From positions 2,319-34,839 of the forward strand of contig PAOQ02000022.1 in NCBI GenBank assembly GCA_002708105.2: a DNA stretch of 32,521 nucleotides, read 5' to 3'. A program made the position numbers and the translations under genes. Below, one piece after another: positions 16,761 through 24,764 of the stretch; position 1 is the stretch's first letter; each line of letters begins with the position of its first letter. Origin of the DNA: a bacterium (GTDB taxonomy: Bacteria > Desulfobacterota_D > UBA1144). The notes under the pieces are model-generated. The model was not told the origin of the DNA. It did not search any database and saw only the letters and a program-made list of their open reading frames with translations.

Positions 16761-17645
16761 CTACACTTTTTCGTCAGCTTTATCCTCAGAGTAAACAACT
16801 GATTCTTGCTCATTCTCAGAGGAATTTGTTTTAAATACAAAAGCTTTTCTTTCTACTACAACTCCGTCATCTGAATTATCCTCTGGTTTAATCTGACCAG
16901 AATTAATTTTTTCTGAATAAATTAATCTTCCCTCACTTGTAGCTGCTGCAATTTTTTCAACGCATAACTTAACAGCCCTGATAGCATCATCATTACTTGG
17001 AATAATATAATCAGCGTCAGATGGATTTGCATTGGTATCAACAACACCAACTATAGGAATTCCTATCTTTCTTGCTTCTTTTATTGCTATGTCTTCTTTC
17101 TTTGTATCAACAACAAAAATAGCGGCAGGCATTCTTTTCATATTTACAATTCCATTTAATAAGTACTCAAGCTTTGCAAGCTCTCTATTTAAGCTAATTT
17201 GTTCCTTTTTAGGTAAATTATCAAATTCACCATCATCTTTTAACTTTTTTAGCTGCAACATATAGTCAACTCTAGACCTTATGGTATTAAAGTTAGTTAA
17301 AGTCCCGCCTAACCATCTAGAGTTAACAAAAGGCATATCGCATTTTATTGCTTCCTCGCCGATGATCTCTTGTGCTTGTTTTTTTGTACCTACAAAGAGT
17401 ATATCTTTGCCTGTTGATGTTAAGTCTCTAACAAAATCATACGCAACCAAAAAGGATTTAAGTGTTTTTTGAAGATCTATAATATGAATACCATTCCTTG
17501 CCCCATAGATATAATCTTTCATCGCCGGATTCCACTGACTAGATTGATGACCAAAGTGGACACCCGCCTCTAATAATTGCTTCATTGTAATGACAGATTC
17601 CTGATCTTTTTCTACAGTATCTTGAACTTTTTCTTCAGTACTCAT
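16761..17645 (-). CDS. rpsB: 30S ribosomal protein S2
   Basis: The 294-aa protein contains the S2 signature sequences MKQLLEAGVHFGHQ, MKDYIYGARNGIHIIDLQKT, FVGTKKQAQEII, NSRWLGGTLTNF and PIVGVVDTNANPSDADYIIP. Compared with E. coli S2 it has about 20 extra acidic residues at the N-terminus before MKQLL and an acidic C-terminal tail of about 50. Neither start has a clear Shine-Dalgarno; S2 genes commonly have structured leaders subject to autoregulation. It is the first gene of the rpsB-tsf-pyrH-frr operon and is divergent from tRNA-Ser. Confidence 0.94.
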   Translation of the reverse strand: MSTEEKVQDTVEKDQESVITMKQLLEAGVHFGHQSSQWNPAMKDYIYGARNGIHIIDLQKTLKSFLVAYDFVRDLTSTGKDILFVGTKKQAQEIIGEEAIKCDMPFVNSRWLGGTLTNFNTIRSRVDYMLQLKKLKDDGEFDNLPKKEQISLNRELAKLEYLLNGIVNMKRMPAAIFVVDTKKEDIAIKEARKIGIPIVGVVDTNANPSDADYIIPSNDDAIRAVKLCVEKIAAATSEGRLIYSEKINSGQIKPEDNSDDGVVVERKAFVFKTNSSENEQESVVYSEDKADEKV

Positions 17646-17718
17646 AATATAAGCAGAAAATTTAACACATATAGAATCAAAATCAAATGCAAATAATTTA
17701 TATTTCGAATAGTAAAAA

Positions 17719-17748
17719 ACTATAATTCATATAGTATATAATGTTCAA
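17719..17748 (-). promoter_or_regulatory. Candidate rpsB promoter
   Basis: On the minus strand TTGAAC, an 18-nt spacer and TATAGT form a plausible sigma-70 promoter that would leave a leader of roughly 65 nt before rpsB. It overlaps the divergent -10 candidate of the tRNA gene, so the two promoters would share the same 100-nt gap. Confidence 0.4.
17737..17742 (+). promoter_or_regulatory. Candidate -10 (TATAAT) for tRNA-Ser/rsmI
   Basis: A perfect TATAAT ends 10 nt before the mature tRNA 5' end, so transcription would start almost at the tRNA. No good -35 is visible. Confidence 0.45.
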
Positions 17749-17752
17749 TAAT

Positions 17753-17835
17753 GGAGGGCTGGCAGAATTGGCAATGCACCGGTCTTGAAAACCGGCGTCC
17801 TCACGGACTTCAGGGTTCGAGTCCCTGGCCCTCCG
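17753..17835 (+). tRNA. tRNA-Ser (anticodon UGA)
   Basis: The 83-nt cloverleaf has a 7-bp acceptor stem (GGAGGGC with GCCCTCC), anticodon stem CCGGT/ACCGG with loop CTTGAAA giving anticodon TGA, a class II variable arm (GTCC TCAC GGAC), a T-stem CAGGG/CCCTG with TTCGAGT loop and discriminator G73 as in serine tRNAs. CCA is not encoded. It reads UCA, a favoured serine codon in AT-rich genomes. Only 7 nt separate it from the rsmI ATG. Confidence 0.95.
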
Positions 17836-17842
17836 AATTGTT

Positions 17843-18679
17843 ATGAGTTTTTATATAGTTCCAACCCCTATTGGAAATCTTAAAGATATTTCAAATAGAT
17901 CGATTCAAATCCTAAGTGATTCTGACATTATTTTATGCGAAAAAAAAGAACGTGCATTAAAACTATTAAATTCTTATAGTATCAAGCCGAAACTTCTAAT
18001 TCCTTATCATGATGATAAATGTGAGAAGATTGCACCAAGATTAGTCAAAGAATTAACAAATAATAAGGTTATATCATTAATTTCTGATGCAGGGACTCCC
18101 CTGATATCGGATCCAGGGCATAAAATAATAAGGTTCCTAGTAGAAAATAAAATTGAGCCAATTACAGTGCCTGGGCCAAGCTCAGTTATCTCTGCTCTCA
18201 CTTTAAGCACGCTAGATATTAGTAACTTTTTATTTTTAGGATTTCTTCCAAAAAATAAATCGAAGATGGTGGATATTTTAAAAGAAAAACTTCCAATAAA
18301 TATTCCACTTGTAATTTTTTCGAACACAAAAGAAGTAACTACTATTATAAATATTTTAAATAATGAATTCAGAAATACCTTTATCTCAATTAGTAAAGAA
18401 ATATCTAAAATAAACGAAGGTACAAAACGCGGAACACCTGATGAGCTAATTGATATTATTCAAGATGATTTTTTTACAAAAGGAGAATTTATAATCACAC
18501 TTGTCAACACATTAAAAGATAGCGATAAAACCTACCTGAAAGAGATATCAATACTACTTAACTCTTTTAAAAATGAAGGTATAACTTTAAAACAAAGTGT
18601 TAAAATCCTTAAAAATCATTTCAAAATTAATAAAAAAATTATATATGATGAAGCTTTAAAGATATGGGATAAAAAATAA
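17843..18679 (+). CDS. rsmI: 16S rRNA (cytidine-1402-2'-O) methyltransferase
   Basis: RsmI methylates the ribose of C1402 in the ribosomal P site. The 278-aa product has the tetrapyrrole-methylase fold: N-terminal YIVPTPIGNLKDIS, SLISDAGTPLISDPG, a PGPSSVISALTLS stretch in the SAM-binding region, and a lysine-rich C-terminal region. The ATG is 7 nt after tRNA-Ser with no room for a promoter or Shine-Dalgarno, so it is most simply expressed from the tRNA transcript after 3' processing. It converges on gatA with a 2-nt gap. Confidence 0.93.
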   Translation: MSFYIVPTPIGNLKDISNRSIQILSDSDIILCEKKERALKLLNSYSIKPKLLIPYHDDKCEKIAPRLVKELTNNKVISLISDAGTPLISDPGHKIIRFLVENKIEPITVPGPSSVISALTLSTLDISNFLFLGFLPKNKSKMVDILKEKLPINIPLVIFSNTKEVTTIINILNNEFRNTFISISKEISKINEGTKRGTPDELIDIIQDDFFTKGEFIITLVNTLKDSDKTYLKEISILLNSFKNEGITLKQSVKILKNHFKINKKIIYDEALKIWDKK

Positions 18680-18681
18680 AA

Positions 18682-20145
18682 CTATATAGTAATTTTAAAA
18701 TCAACTTCCTTCTCAATTAATGAAGAAATTTTTAATAGTGATTCCTCACAAAGCTTATCGCCAGTTAGCTGAGCCCCTATTGGAAGATTAGATGATGAAA
18801 CATTAAAAGGTATTGAAATAGATGGTAATTGAGCAAGATTCGCTGGGATTGTAAGAATATCTGACAAATACATACTCAAAGGATTATCTTTTTTTTCCCC
18901 TAACTTAAAAGGTAATTCAGGCGATGTTGGACTTAAAATACAATCTACTTTTTCAAATGCTTTTCCAAAATCATCCTCAATCATTTTTTTAACTTTCACG
19001 GCTTTAAGGTAATAGGCATCATAATATCCTGAGGAAAGAGCATATGTTCCTAGCATTATTCTTCGCTTTACTTCTTCACCAAACCCCTCTGATCTATTCA
19101 TAACATAAAAGTCATCTAATGAATCAACATCAGAATCATTTGAAAGTCCATATCTAATACCATCATATCTTGATAAATTTGAGCTTGCTTCAGATGGTGC
19201 GATTATATAGTAAATCGCAACAGCATATTTTGAATTAGGCAAGGAGACCTCCTCTATTCTAAACCCAGAGGACTTTAACTTTTCAACTAAAATATTAAAA
19301 TTATTCTTAACTTCAGGATCAAGGCCTTCCTCTAGTAAATTATAAGGAATTCCTATAACGTAATCATTTGGTGAAAAATCATTCTTTTTTAAACTTTCAT
19401 AACAATTTGTTGGAGGTAATTTTAAAGATGTAGTATCTCTCTCATCAAATCCAGATACTGCATCTAATAGTATTGCAGAATCGTTTACACTTAAAGTTAA
19501 AGGCCCAGCTTGGTCCAAAGAAGACGCAAAAGCAATCATCCCATACCTGCTTACTCTTCCATATGTTGGCTTTAAGCCAACTACTCCACAAAAAGATGCA
19601 GGCTGCCTTATTGATCCACCAGTATCAGTTCCAATTGACGCAGGAGCTAATTTGCCCGCAACTGAAGCAGCCGATCCTCCACTAGATCCTCCAGGTACTC
19701 TATCCAAATCCCAAGGATTAAGAGTTGGTCCAAAGAAAGATGTCTCAGTTGAAGATCCCATTGCAAATTCATCCATATTTGTTTTACCAAGAATAATAGC
19801 ACCTTTTTCAGTTAATTTTTTCTTAACAGTTGAGTCATAATTAGAAATATAATTTGAGAGCATCTTAGAGCCACACGTACATAACTTGTCTTTAACCAAG
19901 AAAATATCTTTTAAGCTAATAGGAATTCCAGACAAGATATCTAATTCATTTCCTTCTTTAAAAAGCTTATCAAACTTTTCTGCCATTAATACAGCATCAT
20001 CTTCATAGGTACTTATATAAGCATTTATCTTTCTATTTTGATTTATATTATTAAAAAAATAATCCAATATACTTGAAGGAGTAAAATCTTGGCTTCTGAA
20101 ACCTTCAGCAATTTCCTCAATAGTTAGAAATTCTTTTTTATTCAT
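18682..20145 (-). CDS. gatA: Asp-tRNA(Asn)/Glu-tRNA(Gln) amidotransferase subunit A
   Basis: GatA is the amidase that releases ammonia from glutamine or asparagine for transamidation of mischarged tRNAs. The 487-aa protein has the amidase-signature triad region: the Lys in GIPISLKDIF, then GGSSGGSAASVA with the cis-Ser and GTDTGGSIRQPASFCG with the nucleophile. The length is typical. Its start overlaps the gatC stop by 8 nt. With gatC directly upstream and gatB about 3 kb away on the same strand, the window encodes a complete GatCAB enzyme. Confidence 0.96.
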   Translation of the reverse strand: MNKKEFLTIEEIAEGFRSQDFTPSSILDYFFNNINQNRKINAYISTYEDDAVLMAEKFDKLFKEGNELDILSGIPISLKDIFLVKDKLCTCGSKMLSNYISNYDSTVKKKLTEKGAIILGKTNMDEFAMGSSTETSFFGPTLNPWDLDRVPGGSSGGSAASVAGKLAPASIGTDTGGSIRQPASFCGVVGLKPTYGRVSRYGMIAFASSLDQAGPLTLSVNDSAILLDAVSGFDERDTTSLKLPPTNCYESLKKNDFSPNDYVIGIPYNLLEEGLDPEVKNNFNILVEKLKSSGFRIEEVSLPNSKYAVAIYYIIAPSEASSNLSRYDGIRYGLSNDSDVDSLDDFYVMNRSEGFGEEVKRRIMLGTYALSSGYYDAYYLKAVKVKKMIEDDFGKAFEKVDCILSPTSPELPFKLGEKKDNPLSMYLSDILTIPANLAQLPSISIPFNVSSSNLPIGAQLTGDKLCEESLLKISSLIEKEVDFKITI

Positions 20146-20419
20146 CTATTACTTTTTTAACCGCAAAGAAATTATTTTCTACTTTTGCAGAATTCTTTAC
20201 AACATCCTCTACTTCTAACTTTTCTATAACTGAATCATCTCTAACCGAATAATCCTCAACCTTAAGATTATCATTCCTCTTTGGTACATTTGCCTCTTCT
20301 AATAAATTTATATATTGAATAATCTCAGAAAAATTTTTAATAAAACTGTCGACTTTTTTATCCTCAATAGATAATCTTGATAATTTTGATATTTTTATAA
20401 CTTCTTTTTTGTCTATCAT
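20138..20419 (-). CDS. gatC: Asp-tRNA(Asn)/Glu-tRNA(Gln) amidotransferase subunit C
   Basis: The small GatC subunit links GatA and GatB. The ATG at 20419 gives 93 aa beginning MIDKKEVIKISKLSRLSI, the usual GatC opening; the track start four codons upstream is a TTG. The middle has the NYINLLEE-type helix (FSEIIQYINLLEEANVP) and the C-terminal VRDDSV...VEDVVKNSAKVENNFFAVKKVI tail closes on the family's FxVPKVI motif. It sits 13 nt after gshB and overlaps gatA. Confidence 0.92.
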   Translation of the reverse strand: MIDKKEVIKISKLSRLSIEDKKVDSFIKNFSEIIQYINLLEEANVPKRNDNLKVEDYSVRDDSVIEKLEVEDVVKNSAKVENNFFAVKKVIDE

Positions 20420-20432
20420 AAACAGTCTCAAA

Positions 20433-21452
20433 TTAATGATTAATTTTATTAAGAATAAAATCTAACACATTTTTTTCTAATTTTACGTTATTAGCACGAT
20501 TAATTTCCTGCACACAGGTTGGACTGGTAATATTAATTTCGGTTAACTTTCCGCCAATTATATCAATTCCTGCAAAAAATATATCATTTTCAATTAGAAA
20601 ACTTTGAATTTCTTTACATATATGCAAGTCTTCTTTAGTAATTTCAACAGGCATCGGTTTTCCGCCGGAATGAAAATTGCAAATAAAACTTCCCTCTTTT
20701 GCGATTCGTAATATAGCTCCTATAGGCTCGCCGTTTAATATAATGACTCTCTTGTCACCTTTATATACTTCTTTAATAAACCTTTGAATAATATATGTAG
20801 TATCTTTTAATTCTAATGAATTAAAATTTATTCCATCATATTTCTGGACACCTTCTCCTCCACAAAGATTCAATGGTTTAAGAACTAAGCCTTCGGGAAA
20901 AATTTCAATATACTTTTTTAAATCATCTTCTGAAATATTATCCAAAATAAAAGTTTCAGGTATTAAATTAGGAAAATTTAACGTACAAAGCTTTTCATTA
21001 AAGTTAATAAGTGCTGATGGATTATTAACAATCAACACTTCATCTTTTATTGATTCCAAGTAAGTACAAGCATCAAGATAAGCATCATCGACTGGCGGAT
21101 CTGATCTCATAAAAATTACAGATGCTGTAGATAATTCAAAATTTTTAAGAATATAGAAATTTTCATCATCTTCACATCCAACAATCCCATCATCAATTGC
21201 CCATTTAGAGTTTAAAAAAACTGTATCCTTAACAAGCTCCCTATTAAGTACTTCAACTGATCTAGCCTCTTTTGCAACTACCACATTTATTTTTTTTACA
21301 TGTCTATCATATGTAAATTCAATTGCTCTATGATCGCATATTAAGATATTCATTCCTCTTTTTTGAGCTTCTAACATAAATAAATAGCTTGTATCTTTAT
21401 CTGGATCTATGAAATTTTCTGTACTCAATATAAATAGGGCTATTGGTTTCAT
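20433..21452 (-). CDS. gshB: Glutathione synthetase
   Basis: ATP-grasp ligase that adds glycine to gamma-glutamylcysteine. The 339-aa protein has FMRSDPPVDDAYLDACTYLE near the middle, ATP-grasp segments LVLKPLNLCGGEGV and YKGDKRVIILNGEPIGAILR, a glycine-rich NFHSGGKP loop and the metal-binding ITSPTCVQEINRAN tail, matching proteobacterial GshB. gshA is not in the window. Its ATG overlaps the carA stop (TAATG), so it is translated with carA; why these two are paired is unclear. Confidence 0.92.
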   Translation of the reverse strand: MKPIALFILSTENFIDPDKDTSYLFMLEAQKRGMNILICDHRAIEFTYDRHVKKINVVVAKEARSVEVLNRELVKDTVFLNSKWAIDDGIVGCEDDENFYILKNFELSTASVIFMRSDPPVDDAYLDACTYLESIKDEVLIVNNPSALINFNEKLCTLNFPNLIPETFILDNISEDDLKKYIEIFPEGLVLKPLNLCGGEGVQKYDGINFNSLELKDTTYIIQRFIKEVYKGDKRVIILNGEPIGAILRIAKEGSFICNFHSGGKPMPVEITKEDLHICKEIQSFLIENDIFFAGIDIIGGKLTEINITSPTCVQEINRANNVKLEKNVLDFILNKINH

Positions 21453-22522
21453 TAAATCATCTCAATAAATTTTTTAAAATATTTCTTTGAGTCATGTGGG
21501 CCAGGTGATGCCTCAGGATGATGTTGAACTGAAAAGCATTTATATTTCTTAGATTCTATACCCTCTACAGTATTGTCATTAAGGTTAATATGGGTAACTT
21601 GGATATCTTCATTGTCTTCTTCTTTCACAGCGAAACCATGATTTTGCGAAGTAATTTCAACTTTTTTTGTATCAAGCTCCATTACAGGGTGGTTTCCACC
21701 TCTATGGCCAAATTTAAGCTTAAACGTCTTCATACCCAAGGCTAAAGAGAGAAGTTGGTGGCCAAGACAAATTCCAAATATTGGTTTATAACCAATTAAT
21801 TTCTTTATATTTTCTATCGCATAAAGGGCCGCAGCAGGGTCACCAGGACCATTGGATAATAAAATTCCATCTGGATTAATTTCTTTTACCTTTTCAGGAT
21901 CTGTATCCGACGGGCCAATTACTAAATTTAAATTATATTCTTGATTAAGAATTCTAAGAATATTCCTTTTACAACCAAAATCATATACAAAAATTGTTTT
22001 ACTGTTGCTTGCAGCAGAGATCTTATGGATTTTCTCACAGGTAGCATTAAGTGTAAGATCTCTACCTTTCATTGATGGATATTCATCAACCTTATTTTTT
22101 AATTTTTTTAAATCTTTATTTTGACTAATAATACATTTCTGTGATCCATCGCCCCTAATAATTCTTACTAACTTTCTTGTATCGATTCCAGATATTCCTA
22201 CAACTTTATTTTTTTTAAGGTATGAATCTAATGACTCATCAGATGCATAGTTAGATGGATAAAAACAATTTTCTCTTACTATCAAGCCCTTTGCAAAGCA
22301 TATATCTGATTCTCTATCTAACTTATTAATGCCATAATTTCCTATATGTGGATAGGTCATTAAAACAATTTGAGAATGATAAGAAGGATCTGTTAATATT
22401 TCTTGATATCCTGTCATAGATGTATTGAAAACAATTTCACCTAGTACTTCACCATTAAATCCGAAAGACGTGCCTTCAAAGGATTCGCCATTTTCTAAGT
22501 ATAGAATACAATTTTTATCCAT
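21452..22522 (-). CDS. carA: Carbamoyl phosphate synthase small subunit
   Basis: CarA is the glutaminase subunit supplying ammonia to CarB for arginine and pyrimidine synthesis. The ATG at 22522 gives 356 aa starting MDKNCILYLENGESFEGTSFG, the normal N-terminus; the track's start at 22561 is a TTG that is better read as a -35 box. The class I glutamine-amidotransferase triad is present: FGICLGHQ (Cys nucleophile) and SVQHHPEASPGPHD (His, Glu). N-terminal motifs VFNTSMTGYQEILTDPSY also match. carB is not in the window. It heads a carA-gshB-gatC-gatA run. Confidence 0.95.
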   Translation of the reverse strand: MDKNCILYLENGESFEGTSFGFNGEVLGEIVFNTSMTGYQEILTDPSYHSQIVLMTYPHIGNYGINKLDRESDICFAKGLIVRENCFYPSNYASDESLDSYLKKNKVVGISGIDTRKLVRIIRGDGSQKCIISQNKDLKKLKNKVDEYPSMKGRDLTLNATCEKIHKISAASNSKTIFVYDFGCKRNILRILNQEYNLNLVIGPSDTDPEKVKEINPDGILLSNGPGDPAAALYAIENIKKLIGYKPIFGICLGHQLLSLALGMKTFKLKFGHRGGNHPVMELDTKKVEITSQNHGFAVKEEDNEDIQVTHINLNDNTVEGIESKKYKCFSVQHHPEASPGPHDSKKYFKKFIEMI

Positions 22523-22532
22523 TAAAATACTA

Positions 22533-22561
22533 AAAATACTTCCTTTAATACTCTTAGTCAA
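22533..22561 (-). promoter_or_regulatory. Candidate carA promoter
   Basis: On the minus strand TTGACT (five of six), a 17-nt spacer and TATTTT (four of six) lie directly before the carA ATG; only 10 nt separate the -10 from the start codon, so the transcript would be nearly leaderless. The TTG that the ORF track used as a start is part of this -35. Confidence 0.5.
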
Positions 22562-22562
22562 T

Positions 22563-22568
22563 TAGAAT
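22563..22568 (+). promoter_or_regulatory. Candidate -10 (TAGAAT) for plsC
   Basis: TAGAAT, five of six to consensus, ends 10 nt before the plsC ATG. No -35 or Shine-Dalgarno is evident. It abuts the divergent carA promoter. Confidence 0.35.
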
Positions 22569-22578
22569 AAATATTAAA

Positions 22579-23298
22579 ATGTTAAAGTTGGAATTGTTTA
22601 AGAATTTGATGTTAAACATCAGTAATGATTTTTTCTATAAAGGGTATTACCCTTCAGGGGACTTAAAATCCTATCAGCTCAAGTATTGGCTGACTTTTAT
22701 AGTTAATATTTACCTTAAAATCTATCATAGGGTAAAAGTTATAAATCCCGAGAATATACCTAAAAGTGGGGGTGGTGTCGTAGCGTCTAATCATTTGTCA
22801 CATCTTGATGGAATAATAATCAACTCTGTTACCGCTTTCCATACAAGAAGAAAAATTAATTTCTTAGCGGCTGAGGATGTTTATAACAAGAATTTCCTTT
22901 TCAGATTCCTTTGTGACCTGGGAAACTGTATTCCAGTAAAAAGGGCAACAAGTGATAGGGTTGCATTATTAAAAGTGATAAAACTATTAAAGAAAGATAA
23001 TTTATGTGGATTATTTCCTGAGGGTCAACGCTCTAGGGATGGCAAAATGGGCGAAAGTAAGTTGGGAGTTGCCATTATGGCTCTCAAATCAGGATCACCT
23101 ATTATACCTCTGGCTATAAAGGGAACCTTTGAAGCTTTCCCGAGAAAAACTAAATTTATCAAGCCTGCCAATGTAATATTAAAGTTTGGTGAACCTTTGC
23201 AATATAAAATTGAAAAAAAACCTACTAAGGCAAGAATTAATAAAGTAAAAGATGAAATAATGGAACAAATACAAAAGCTATATGAAGATATTAGTTAA
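22579..23298 (+). CDS. plsC: 1-acyl-glycerol-3-phosphate acyltransferase (PlsC family)
   Basis: The 239-aa protein carries the acyltransferase block I NHLSHLD (HX4D, His72 and Asp77), block II around FLCDLGNCIPVKR, block III FPEGQRSRDG and block IV IIPLAIKGT. This fits PlsC-like enzymes that add the second acyl chain in phosphatidic acid synthesis on the cytoplasmic face of the inner membrane. One N-terminal hydrophobic stretch (about residues 35-48) could anchor it. The family also includes ornithine-lipid and other acyltransferases, so the acceptor is inferred. Its last 8 nt overlap gatB tail-to-tail. Confidence 0.85.
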   Translation: MLKLELFKNLMLNISNDFFYKGYYPSGDLKSYQLKYWLTFIVNIYLKIYHRVKVINPENIPKSGGGVVASNHLSHLDGIIINSVTAFHTRRKINFLAAEDVYNKNFLFRFLCDLGNCIPVKRATSDRVALLKVIKLLKKDNLCGLFPEGQRSRDGKMGESKLGVAIMALKSGSPIIPLAIKGTFEAFPRKTKFIKPANVILKFGEPLQYKIEKKPTKARINKVKDEIMEQIQKLYEDIS

Positions 23299-24712
23299 TA
23301 TTAAATTTCTTCTTAATTAATCCATTTATCACGCCGGGGTTAGCTTTTCCTTTAGTCTCCTTCATTACCTGACCCATAAAGAAGCTTACTAGTTTTAATT
23401 CACCATCAAGCAGTCTATTCTTTTCATCTGGATTGCTATCAATAACTTTATCAATAACTTCATTTAATAAATCCTCAGAACTTTCCTGCTTTAAGTCAAG
23501 TGAGTCTATTAAAGTATCTACATCTTCATTTGAAATTGATAATTTCTCAATTAATTCCTTACCCGAATTATTATTTATTTTTCCATCTTTTAATGTAAGT
23601 AAAAATTTAGCAAAATTCTCTGGATCTAATGAAAAATCACTTGAGCTTATATATTTAATTATTTCCGAAATAGTCCACTTGCAAACAAGCTTAGGTTCAT
23701 TTAGATAAATTAATGTATCATCAAAAAACTTTGAAAGTAATTTGTTTGATAGCAAAGTTTCAGAATCATTCTTTGATATATTATACTTATTGATATAAAT
23801 ACTCATTTTTTCATTATAAGACTCAAAGCAGGAATTTTTAAGCAAATCAATTCTTTCCTCTGTTAGCACTAATGGTTTTAAGTCTGGATCTGGGAAATAC
23901 CTGTAATCATGAGCATCTTCTTTAGACCTCATAGAAAATGTCTTATTAGAGCTTGCGTTAAAAAGCCTTGTCTCCTGTATAACCTCTTCACCATTTTCTA
24001 ACAACTTTGTTTGCCTATTAATTTCATATTCAATGGCTTTCTTTACAAACTTGAAAGAATTAATATTTTTTATCTCCGCCTTAACGCCTAATTCAGGATC
24101 GCCTACTCTTCTTATTGAGATATTTGCATCGCAACGAAAATTTCCTTCTTCCATATTGCAATCTGAAACATCAGCGTAAATTAAAATATTCCTTAATTTT
24201 TTAAGATAACTTACTGCTTCATCGGCATTTGAGATATCTGGCTCAGTAACAATTTCTATTAGAGGAACGCCAGCTCTATTTAAATCAACCATTGAAAAAT
24301 TATCAGAAATATCATGTATCAATTTCCCTGCATCTTCTTCCATATGAATCCTATTTATTCTAATTATCTTATCTTTGCCTTTATTATCTTCTATAAGAAG
24401 TGTTCCGTCAGATGCCAACGGTTCATCATATTGGCTTATTTGATAACCCTTTGGTAAATCTGGATAAAAATAATGTTTTCTAGCAAATGTGGATTTCATA
24501 TTAATCCTACAGTCAATTGATAAACCAGCTAAAATAGCTAGGTCAACAGCTTTGTCATTTATTACCGGTAGAACTCCTGGCAATCCAAGATCAACTACTG
24601 AAACGTTTGTATTTGGATCTTCTCCAAAATCATTATTAGATGCAGAAAATAACTTTGTTTTTGTTTTGAGCTGAGAATGTACTTCTAAACCTATAACAGC
24701 CTCGTACTTCAT
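23291..24712 (-). CDS. gatB: Asp-tRNA(Asn)/Glu-tRNA(Gln) amidotransferase subunit B
   Basis: GatB binds the mischarged tRNA and activates its side chain. The 473-aa product opens with YEAVIGLEVHSQLKTKTKLF and has the family motifs GLPGVLPVIN, YFYPDLPKGYQISQYD, HMEEDAGKLIHD, EGNFRCDANISIR and YRYFPDPDLKPL, then the helical and YqeY-like tail ending in GKANPGVINGLIKKKF. A strong Shine-Dalgarno (AAAGGAG, 24720-24726) lies 7 nt before the ATG. Length is normal. It is unlinked from gatCA by plsC, gshB and carA, although on the same strand. Confidence 0.96.
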   Translation of the reverse strand: MKYEAVIGLEVHSQLKTKTKLFSASNNDFGEDPNTNVSVVDLGLPGVLPVINDKAVDLAILAGLSIDCRINMKSTFARKHYFYPDLPKGYQISQYDEPLASDGTLLIEDNKGKDKIIRINRIHMEEDAGKLIHDISDNFSMVDLNRAGVPLIEIVTEPDISNADEAVSYLKKLRNILIYADVSDCNMEEGNFRCDANISIRRVGDPELGVKAEIKNINSFKFVKKAIEYEINRQTKLLENGEEVIQETRLFNASSNKTFSMRSKEDAHDYRYFPDPDLKPLVLTEERIDLLKNSCFESYNEKMSIYINKYNISKNDSETLLSNKLLSKFFDDTLIYLNEPKLVCKWTISEIIKYISSSDFSLDPENFAKFLLTLKDGKINNNSGKELIEKLSISNEDVDTLIDSLDLKQESSEDLLNEVIDKVIDSNPDEKNRLLDGELKLVSFFMGQVMKETKGKANPGVINGLIKKKFNIN

Positions 24713-24764
24713 AAAATAACTCCTTTTATAAATTATTAAATATATTACATCTTAATCAATAAAA

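Noticed and set aside
17753-17835. tRNA-Leu (also class II with a long variable arm)
   Set aside because: The anticodon loop reads TGA and the discriminator base is G, both serine features.
18661-18720. Terminator between rsmI and gatA
   Set aside because: Only 2 nt separate the stops and the ACTATATAGT palindrome lies in coding sequence with no T-run.
22523-22561. TTG start of carA at 22561 adding 13 residues
   Set aside because: The extra residues do not match CarA N-termini and the TTG lies in a TTGACT that fits a -35 box.
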